Origin: Streptomyces armeniacus
GTDB lineage: Bacteria; Actinomycetota; Actinomycetes; Streptomycetales; Streptomycetaceae
Length of the DNA stretch: 64,000 nt
Assembly: GCF_003355155.1 (NCBI RefSeq)
Contig: NZ_CP031320.1
Coordinates: 496,001-560,000, forward strand
Reading direction: 5' to 3'
Positions 56,329-64,000 of the stretch are shown here, piece after piece (position 1 is the stretch's first letter; each line of letters begins with the position of its first letter). A program made the position numbers and the translations under genes. A model generated the notes under the pieces. That model saw only the letters and a list, made by a program, of their open reading frames with translations. It was not told where the DNA came from and did no database searches.

Positions 56329-56470
56329 GCGGCGCCCGCCGCCGTACGGCGCCTGAGGATGGACCCCGGGGTGCGCCTGGGGACCTTTCTCAGGCGGCCG
56401 TTTGGGCGGGCGGAGGCGCGGTACCCGCCGGGCACTCGGACGCGGTCCGCCGCCGGAAGGAGGAACCGGA

Positions 56471-57220
56471 GTGAGCGTGTACGTCTACGGGGTCGCCCGG
56501 TCCGGTCATCCGGCGCTCCCCGAGCGGATGGACGGCGTCGGCGATCCGCCGCGCCCCGTACGGGCGCTGCGCGAGGGCCCCCTCGCGGCGCTCGTGAGCG
56601 ACTGCCCGCCGGGGCTCCGGCCCGAACGGCACCACCTGATGGCCCATCAGCACGTGCTGTCGACGGCGGAGGCGGCGGAGGTGGTGCTGCCGCTGCGGTT
56701 CGGCAGCGTCTCGCGGGACGAGGACACCGTCCGGCACGCCCTGGCCGAGCACGCCGAGCACTATCTGGCCCAGCTGGACGAGCTGGAGGGCCGGGTCGAG
56801 TTCAATGTGAAGGCCGCACACCGGCAGGACGCCCTCCTCCACCAGGTGATCACCGAGGAGCCCGAGATCCACGCGCTGAGCAGCGCGAACCACGCCGCGG
56901 GCGGCGGCAGCCACCAGGACCGGCTGCGCCTCGGCACGATGATCGCCGAGGCCGTACGGGCCCGCGAGGACCGCGACGCCGCCCTCGTCGAGGAGGCCCT
57001 GTCGCCCTGCGCGGAACGGCACTGCCCCGGCCCGGAGAACGACTCCTCCCTCGTGAACCTCTGCTTCCTGCTGCCGCGCGAGGGCTGCGACGCGCTGCGC
57101 TCCGCCGTACGGACGCTCCAGGAGCGCAACCCGCAGCTGAACCTGCGCGTGGCCGGGCCGCTGCCCCCGTACAGCTTCGTCACCTCCCCCGCGGCGGCCG
57201 CCCGGCACGCGGGCCGGTGA
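56471..57220 (+). CDS. GvpF/GvpL-family gas vesicle protein
   Basis: A 249-aa protein with the family pattern VYVYGVARSGHPAL at the N-terminus, LMAHQHVLSTAEAAEVVLPLRFGSV, GRVEFNVKA, and C-terminal NLCFLLPREGCDALRSAV and GPLPPYSFV. GvpF and GvpL are assembly proteins of gas vesicles. No other gvp gene lies in the window, so this may be an orphan. The GTG start has AAGGAGG about 7 nt upstream. It follows the MMPL gene after about 140 nt. Confidence 0.88.
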   Translation: MSVYVYGVARSGHPALPERMDGVGDPPRPVRALREGPLAALVSDCPPGLRPERHHLMAHQHVLSTAEAAEVVLPLRFGSVSRDEDTVRHALAEHAEHYLAQLDELEGRVEFNVKAAHRQDALLHQVITEEPEIHALSSANHAAGGGSHQDRLRLGTMIAEAVRAREDRDAALVEEALSPCAERHCPGPENDSSLVNLCFLLPREGCDALRSAVRTLQERNPQLNLRVAGPLPPYSFVTSPAAAARHAGR

Positions 57221-57317
57221 ACCCCGCGCCGCCGCCAGGCCGGACGCCGGGGGATGATGGCCGGTACGGGCCGGAGCGGTCCCGTATGAACGGCCAGGCG
57301 GGAAAGGCGGAGCTGAC

Positions 57318-58304
57318 GTGAGCAATCTCGATACGCGTCCGGCGCGGGCGGAGTGCGGCGGACGCGAGGACGTCGCCGCACGTCCCGTACGGGAACTGCT
57401 GGAACCGCGCAGCGTGCCGCTCGGCGAGTCCACCGTCGTCCGCAGGCTGCTGCCGAACCTCGGCCGCCGCATGGTCGGGGCCTGGTGCTTCGTGGACCAC
57501 TACGGCCCCGACGACATCGCCGACGAGCCGGGCATGCAGGTGCCGCCGCATCCGCACATCGGGCTGCAGACCGTCAGCTGGCTGCACGAGGGCGAGGTGC
57601 TGCACCGGGACAGCCTCGGCTCGCTGCAGACCGTACGGCCGCGGGAGCTCGGCCTGATGACCTCCGGCCGCGCCATCGCGCACTCCGAGGAGTCGCCGCG
57701 CGAGCACGCCCGCTTCCTGCACGGCGCGCAGCTGTGGGTGGCGCTCCCGGACGCGCACCGGCACACCGACCCGGCGTTCGAGCACCACGCCGCGCTGCCC
57801 GTGGTCGAGGGCGGCGGCGCGGGCGTACGGCACCCGGGGTTCAGCGCGACGGTCATCCTCGGCGAACTGGACGGCGCGGCCTCCCCCGGACGTACGTACT
57901 CCCCGCTGGTCGGCGCGGACATCTCGCTGGCGGCGGGCACGGACGTACGGCTGCCGGTGGAGCCGGACTTCGAGTACGCGGTGCTGACGATGTCCGGCCT
58001 CAGCGAGGTGGACGAGGTGCCGCTGGAGAGCGGCTCGATGCTGTATCTCGGCTGCGGACGCCGCGAGTTGCGGATGCGCGCGGACCGCGACAGCGAACTG
58101 CTGCTGCTCGGCGGCGAACCGTTCGAGGAGAAGCTGATCATGTGGTGGAATTTCATCGGGCGCAGCACCGAGGACATCCAGCAGGCCCGCGAGGACTGGA
58201 CGGCGGGCCGCCGCTTCGGCACGGTCGAGGGCTACGCCGGCCCGCCCCTGCCCGCCCCCACGCTGCCGGCCACACCCCTCAAGCCGCGGGGCCGCACGCG
58301 CTGA
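57318..58304 (+). CDS. Pirin family protein
   Basis: A 328-aa two-cupin protein. The metal-binding residues of pirin are present: His78 and His80 in PPHPHIGLQTV, and His122 and Glu124 in GRAIAHSEES. The C-terminal cupin includes MWWNFIGRSTEDIQQAREDW. Pirins are iron-binding and some act as quercetinases or regulators; its role here is unknown. The GTG start has GGAG upstream. Monocistronic as far as can be seen. Confidence 0.9.
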   Translation: MSNLDTRPARAECGGREDVAARPVRELLEPRSVPLGESTVVRRLLPNLGRRMVGAWCFVDHYGPDDIADEPGMQVPPHPHIGLQTVSWLHEGEVLHRDSLGSLQTVRPRELGLMTSGRAIAHSEESPREHARFLHGAQLWVALPDAHRHTDPAFEHHAALPVVEGGGAGVRHPGFSATVILGELDGAASPGRTYSPLVGADISLAAGTDVRLPVEPDFEYAVLTMSGLSEVDEVPLESGSMLYLGCGRRELRMRADRDSELLLLGGEPFEEKLIMWWNFIGRSTEDIQQAREDWTAGRRFGTVEGYAGPPLPAPTLPATPLKPRGRTR

Positions 58305-58516
58305 TCTGCCACGACGGCCAACGCGCTGACGGCCGTGATGCTGGCTGTCAGCCTGCTGCGCCGGCACGAACGTGAAACACCTGAAAGGCCATTCGCCCAG
58401 GTCAGCCACCACCAGCCACTCATCGCGGCAGGTCACCGCGTTCACTGGTCTCTTCCGCGACAGCTGATGCGCGGGTGCCGCCGTGCCCCGCGTGACCCGT
58501 GCCCGTACGCGACCGC
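58305..58516. other. Noncoding gap between pirin and S9 peptidase genes
   Basis: This convergent gap is slightly less GC-rich than its surroundings. No gene, clear hairpin or repeat was recognised. Confidence 0.5.
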
Positions 58517-60457
58517 CTACCCTCCGCCCGGCCCGGTGCCCACTGAGCCGGGTGGCGGGGGCGTGACGGCCCCGTCCGCCCAGCGTTCTCCGCGCAGGGC
58601 ACGGGCGGCCAGCTCCATGATCCGCCGCTGGTCGGCGAGTTCGGCGTTCCGGCTGGTGGTCTCGTGGCCACCGCTGAACCACTCCAGCGTGACGTCGCCG
58701 CCCGCGTTCTCCAGCGCCTCGGCATAGCGGTGCACCTGGCGGGGCGGCGTACGCGTGTCGTGGGTGCCCGTCTTGATCCAGACGGGGGCCCGTACGTGTT
58801 CGACGTAGCTGATCGGCGACGCGCGCCGGAAGACCCCGGGGTCCTCGTCGGGTGTGATGCGGAAGAACGAGCGCCAGGCGGCGCGGAGCGCCGGGTTCAT
58901 GTCGTCGTACGCCCCGGCCCAGTCGGCCATGGGGACGAACGCCATGGCGCCCGCGAAGAGTCCGGGCAGCCGGCCCACGGACAGCAGGGAGAGGTAGCCG
59001 CCGTAGGACGCTCCGGAGACGAACACCTTGTCCTTGTCGGCGATGCCCTCCGCGACCAGCCATTCGACGCTCGCGGCGAGGTCCTCGAGCTCCCGCTCGC
59101 CGATGGTGTGCCAGAAGCCCTCGCGGTAGCGGCGTCCGAAGGTCTGCGAGCCGCGGTAGTTGACCGCCGCGTAGGCGAACCCGTTCTCGAGCCAGGCCTG
59201 TGCCTCGGGCGTGTACCGGTCCACCGTGACCAGTTGGGGACCGCCGTGCACGCTCAGCAGGGTCGGCAGCGGCTCCCGGGTGCCGCGCGGGCGCCCGGCC
59301 CACAGCTGCACCGTCGTCCCGTCGAGGGACGTGACGGTGTGGGACGTCAGGGGTGTGCCCGGGTGGACGAGGGCGGGCGTCCACACGGGTGTGACGGTAT
59401 GTGCGGCACGGTCGGCACGGAGCATGGACAGCGGGAGGTCGAAGCGCTGGTGGAGGAGCCGGGGTTGGCCGTCCGCCCCGTAGTGGGACGCCCAGTAGTT
59501 CGGGTGGGCGTCGGCGATGTCGGCCTCGAAGAAGGCGCCGGAGGGGTGTACGAGCGGATCGAGGGCGCCCGTACGGACATTCCACTCCATGACGTGGTGA
59601 ACGCCCCGGTCGACGTGGACGAGCAGGACGTACCGCGCGTCGTCCGACCAGTCGAGCGGCACCAGGTCGCCGTGGAGGTGGGAGGCGTCCAGGTCGGTGC
59701 GTGAACCGTCGGGGAAGTGCCACAGGCAGGGCCGGATGAATCCCGTCCGCTCGGTGGCGACGAGGATCCGGTCGTCGCCGGCCACGGGTGAGAAACGGAT
59801 GCCGCGGACCGGCTCCGCCGGCCCGTCGGACAGCGTACGCGGGGCGGTGCCGCCTTCCGGGGCGCCCTGCTCGGGGCCGTCCGGGGTGTCGCCGCCGGCC
59901 GGGACGACGGTCACGGCGAAGCGCCGGATGCCCGGGTTGTGGTCCGTGGTGTCCAGGCAGGCCCAGCGGCCGTCCGCGGAGATGAGCCCGTTCCAGGCCT
60001 CTGCTTGCGAGCTGAACAGGCGCCGGGGCGGGCGCCGTTCGTCCCCCGTGCCGATCAGCCACAGGGCGAAGCCGTCCGCGGTGACCGCCGTGAGCACCGC
60101 GTACGTGCCCTCGCGGGCGACGTCGATGCCCCTGAGCGTGAACGGCGTCAGTCCGGGTGTGAGGTCGGTGGCGGGGGAACCGTCGACCGGAAGGGACCAC
60201 ACGTGGCCCACCTCCGAACCGTTGTCGTCGAGGAGGTTGAGGACGGCCCTCCCGTCGGCGGTCAGGACGGCGTTGCGCGGGTCTCCGTATTCGCCGAGCA
60301 CGCGCCGGCCGGCGCCTTCCGCGGCGTTCCAGACCGTGAGCGTCGATCCGTCCGGCTCGTCGTGGACCATCAGTACGAGGTCGTCCGTCCTGCCGCGCCC
60401 CCGGCGGGCGGAGACGCACTGCCGGGCCTCGAAGAAGCGGCTCCAGTCCTGGGTCAC
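58517..60457 (-). CDS. S9 (prolyl oligopeptidase) family serine peptidase
   Basis: A 646-aa peptidase. An N-terminal beta-propeller (about 1-380) precedes an alpha/beta-hydrolase domain with catalytic Ser484 in VSGASYGGYLS, aspartate in GTHDTRTPP and histidine in SGGHETTSR. No signal peptide, so it would cut imported oligopeptides in the cytoplasm. The GTG has AAGGAG about 7 nt upstream and starts 10 nt after the OppF-type stop, so it is the last gene of a peptide-uptake operon. Confidence 0.92.
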   Translation of the reverse strand: MTQDWSRFFEARQCVSARRGRGRTDDLVLMVHDEPDGSTLTVWNAAEGAGRRVLGEYGDPRNAVLTADGRAVLNLLDDNGSEVGHVWSLPVDGSPATDLTPGLTPFTLRGIDVAREGTYAVLTAVTADGFALWLIGTGDERRPPRRLFSSQAEAWNGLISADGRWACLDTTDHNPGIRRFAVTVVPAGGDTPDGPEQGAPEGGTAPRTLSDGPAEPVRGIRFSPVAGDDRILVATERTGFIRPCLWHFPDGSRTDLDASHLHGDLVPLDWSDDARYVLLVHVDRGVHHVMEWNVRTGALDPLVHPSGAFFEADIADAHPNYWASHYGADGQPRLLHQRFDLPLSMLRADRAAHTVTPVWTPALVHPGTPLTSHTVTSLDGTTVQLWAGRPRGTREPLPTLLSVHGGPQLVTVDRYTPEAQAWLENGFAYAAVNYRGSQTFGRRYREGFWHTIGERELEDLAASVEWLVAEGIADKDKVFVSGASYGGYLSLLSVGRLPGLFAGAMAFVPMADWAGAYDDMNPALRAAWRSFFRITPDEDPGVFRRASPISYVEHVRAPVWIKTGTHDTRTPPRQVHRYAEALENAGGDVTLEWFSGGHETTSRNAELADQRRIMELAARALRGERWADGAVTPPPPGSVGTGPGGG

Positions 60458-60467
60458 TGCTGACTCC

Positions 60468-61444
60468 TTACGGGAGGTTCGTGGGCTCCGGGAAGTGGCA
60501 GGCCACCCGGTGGCCGGTGGCGAGTTCCCGCGGGGGCGGGGCCGTTTCCGCGCAGATCTCCTGCGCCTTCCAGCAGCGCGTACGGAAGCGGCAGCCGGAC
60601 GGCGGGTTGAGCGGACTCGGTGCGTCGCCCCGGAGGACGATGCGCTCGCGGCCCCGTTCCGCCCGCGGGTCCGGGATGGGGACCGCCGACAACAGGGCCT
60701 GTGTGTACGGGTGTTGCGGCGCGCCGTAGAGCGTGTCCGCGGGGGCGCTCTCCACGAGCCGGCCGAGGTACATCACCGCCACGTCGTCGCTGATCTGGCG
60801 TACGACGGACAGGTCGTGGGCGATGAAGAGATACGTGAGGCCGATCTCCTCCTGCAAGTCGTGCAGCAGGTTGAGCACGCCGGCCTGCACGCTGACGTCC
60901 AGGGCGCTCACCGGCTCGTCCAGCACGAGCACGCCCGGCTCGACCGCCAGGGCTCTGGCGATCCCGATGCGCTGGCGCTGGCCGCCGGAGAACTGGTGCG
61001 GAAAGCGGCGCGCGTGGTCGGGGTCGAGGCCGACCTGTTCCAGCAGTTCCCGGACGCGCTGTCCGCACCGCTCCCGGTGAAGGCCGTGGATGCGCAGGGG
61101 TTCGGCGAGGATCTCCGCCACGCTCATCCGGGGGTCGAGCGAGGAGTACGGGTCCTGGAAGACGAGCTGGATCTCCTTGCGGAGCCGCTGTACGGCCTTG
61201 CGGTCGGCGGCGGCGACGTCGATCCCGTTGACCAGCGCCTGTCCGCCGACGGGCGCCAGCAGCCGGACCAGGCAGCGGCCGAGGGTGCTCTTGCCGCAGC
61301 CGGTCTCCCCGACGAGGCCGAGGGTCCGGCCGCGGCCGATGCGGAAGTCCACGCCGGACACCGCCTGCACGGCCGGGGAGCCGACCGTACGGCGGCGGGA
61401 GCGGTACTCGGCCACCAGCCCTCTGACGTCGACTGCCGGGGTGC

Positions 61445-61448
<4 letters not shown>
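60468..61448 (-). CDS. Peptide ABC transporter ATP-binding protein, OppF/DppF type
   Basis: A 326-aa ATPase: Walker [11 protein letters not shown]-loop [13 protein letters not shown], signature SGGQRQR, Walker B VLVLDEP, and His switch AHDLSVV. The C-terminal oligopeptide extension with paired cysteines ([14 protein letters not shown]) is typical of the Opp/Dpp group. Its ATG overlaps the OppD-type stop (ATGA). It stops in TAA, 10 nt before the peptidase. Confidence 0.95.
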
Positions 61449-62475
<1,027 letters not shown>

Positions 62476-62479
<4 letters not shown>

Positions 62480-63390
62480 CGCTGCCTCCCCTGGTGGTCG
62501 AACGCGTCCCGCAGCCCGTCGCCGAGGAAGTTGACGGCGAGCACGGTGAGCAGGATGGCCCCGCCGGGTGCGTACAGCAGGTGGGACTTGGACGTGCCCA
62601 CGAGCCCGGACGCCTGGTTGAGCATGTTGCCCCAGCTGGACTGGGGCGGCTGGATGCCGAAGCCCAGGAAGCTGAGGGTCGACTCGAGGATGATCGCGGT
62701 CGCCACGGCCAGCGAGACGTTGACGACGATCACGCTGAGGAGGTTCGGCAGCAGGTGCCGTACGACGATCCGGGTCTGCGACGCGCCGAGCACCCGCGCC
62801 GCGTCGACGAACTCCTTCTCCCGCAGGCTGACGACCTGCGAGCGCACCACGCGGGCGATCACCGTCCAGCCGAGGCCGGCGAGCACCAGGACGATGGTCG
62901 CGGGCGAAGGGCTGAGGGCCTGCATCGCCAGGGCGAGGAGGGCGATCGCGGGGACGATCAGGAACAGGTCGGTGACGCGCATGATCAGTTCCTCGGCCCA
63001 GCCGCCGAGCAGCCCCGCGACGGCGCCGGCGAGGGTGCCCACCGCCGTGGACAGCACGGCGACGCTCAGCCCCACGGTGAGCGAAACGCGGCCCGCGTAG
63101 AGGACTTCGCTCAGGTAGTCGCGGCCGAGATCGTCCGTCCCCAGCCAGTGTTCCGACGAGGGCGGGAGGGATCCGGTCAGGATGTTCTGGTCGTTGCGCG
63201 GATAGGGCGCGATCCACTCGGCGCCGTAGCAGCACACCATGACGGCCAGCAGCAGCACGAGGCCGACGACGGCGATCCGGTGCCGCAGGAAGCCCTCGAC
63301 GACGAGGCGGCGCCGGCTCTTGTCCGCCGTCACCGGCGTGGTGCCGGTGTCGCCGGCGGGCTTCGCGGACCGGAGGAAGGGGACGGTCAT
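62476..63390 (-). CDS. Peptide ABC transporter permease, DppC/OppC type
   Basis: A 304-aa permease with an N-terminal span ([18 protein letters not shown]), the OppC-type [27 protein letters not shown], about five further spans and an EAA-like loop ([22 protein letters not shown]). The ATG overlaps the DppB-type stop (ATGA). Confidence 0.95.
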
Positions 63391-64000
63391 CGCAGGGCCA
63401 CCCTCGGGTCGAGCAGCGCGTAACCGAGGTCGGCTGCCAGATTGAACAGGACCATGGCCACCGCCACGATGAGCATCCACGGCAGCAGCACGTACACGTC
63501 GCCCGCCAGCAGCGAGTCGAGGAACAGCCGGCCCATGCCGGGGATCGCGTAGATCTGCTCGGTGACCACCAGGCCCCCGATGAGCAGCGCCGAGTCGGTG
63601 GCGACGACCGTGATGAACGGTGCCAGCGAGTTGCGCAGGGCGTGCCGGAAGAAGATCCGCCGCGGCGGCACGCCCTTGGCGCGTGCCGTCCGCACGTAGT
63701 CGCTGCCGAGCGCGTCGAGCATGGACGCCCTGCTGAAGCGCGACCAGCTGGCGATCAGACTCACGGTCAGGGTGAGCACGGGGAGCGCCAGATGCCGGAA
63801 GTAGTCGGCGTTGACGCCGCTCTGGCCCGGCGAGTGGAGCCCGACGAAGTACAGCGGCGGCTGTGCCAGGCCGAACTGCTCCTTCGGCCACACGGCGAGC
63901 AGCTGGATGAGGATGAGCCCCAGCCAGAACGCGGGCATGGCCACCCCGAGGTACGAGAAGCCGGTGAGGACGTGGTCTCCGAGGGAGTACTTCCGTACCG
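63387..64000 (-). CDS. Peptide ABC transporter permease, DppB/OppB type (partial, N-terminus beyond window)
   Basis: The C-terminal part of an OppB/DppB permease. The reading frame is open to the window edge and ends [16 protein letters not shown]. It includes DYVRTARAKGVPPRRIFFRHALRNSLAPFITVV (EAA loop, in parts DYVRTARAKGVP and RHALRNSLAPF) and EQIYAIPGMGRLF. The start and the expected peptide-binding protein gene lie to the right. Confidence 0.93.
   Translation of the reverse strand, partial: VRKYSLGDHVLTGFSYLGVAMPAFWLGLILIQLLAVWPKEQFGLAQPPLYFVGLHSPGQSGVNADYFRHLALPVLTLTVSLIASWSRFSRASMLDALGSDYVRTARAKGVPPRRIFFRHALRNSLAPFITVVATDSALLIGGLVVTEQIYAIPGMGRLFLDSLLAGDVYVLLPWMLIVAVAMVLFNLAADLGYALLDPRVALR

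Noticed and set aside
58305..58516. Transposase remnant between pirin and peptidase
   Set aside because: A short minus-strand frame looked vaguely transposase-like, but no catalytic motif, inverted repeats or target duplication could be seen.

Overview
The window is very GC-rich (GC at almost every third codon position, frequent GTG starts, ATGA/GTGA gene overlaps, DUF574-type methyltransferase, DUF2267, OFA transporters with a 43-residue partner). This is typical of a Streptomyces or closely related actinomycete chromosome. No rRNA, tRNA, CRISPR array, insertion sequence or phage gene was seen. Gene calls rest on reading the translations and recognising family motifs; no database search was possible.

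Positions 1-18481 form an oxalate/formate catabolic island. A sucCD-type CoA ligase pair (minus strand) diverges from an operon encoding a ThDP-dependent acyl-CoA lyase/decarboxylase, formyl-CoA:oxalate CoA-transferase (frc), an ADP-forming acyl-CoA synthetase and an OFA-family oxalate/formate antiporter. A FadR-type GntR regulator, a second OFA transporter with an overlapping 43-aa membrane protein, and a formate dehydrogenase operon follow (ketopantoate-reductase-like protein, molybdopterin subunit, NuoE-NuoF fusion, NuoG-like iron-sulfur subunit, FdhD). The inferred flow is oxalate uptake, oxalyl-CoA, formyl-CoA plus CO2, formate, and then CO2 plus NADH. A shared CTGTATACAG-like motif occurs in front of the lyase operon, between the regulator and the second transporter, and in front of the formate dehydrogenase operon, so the set looks like one GntR regulon.

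Positions 18574-20063 hold a SAM-dependent methyltransferase and a GNAT acetyltransferase. Positions 20158-44087 are one long minus-strand glycoside-utilisation operon. Transcribed from 44087 downward it encodes a solute-binding lipoprotein, two ABC permeases, a ROK kinase, a SIS isomerase, GH38 alpha-mannosidase, GH2 beta-mannosidase, an (alpha/alpha)6-like protein, GH1 beta-glucosidase, a 1,110-aa protein with two FAD domains, a 29-aa small ORF, an FGGY kinase, a YihT/LacD-like class I aldolase, an Asp/Glu racemase-family protein, a DUF1537 kinase and a GH13 glucosidase. Nearly every junction is a 1-4 base overlap.

Positions 44420-46114 carry a LysR regulator divergent from an SDR. Positions 46347-51415 carry a LacI regulator, a GH36/GH31-like glycosidase and a protein with two metallo-beta-lactamase folds. 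A 30-bp palindrome (TGGCATCG half-sites) lies in front of the transporter operon, the glycosidase and the metallo-hydrolase, so these probably form one LacI regulon with the big operon.

Positions 51761-64000 are mixed: DUF2267, NADP-type glutamate dehydrogenase, an MMPL transporter split by a frameshift, an orphan GvpF/L protein, a pirin, and a peptide-use operon (S9 peptidase plus Opp/Dpp-type ATPases and permeases) that runs off the right edge.
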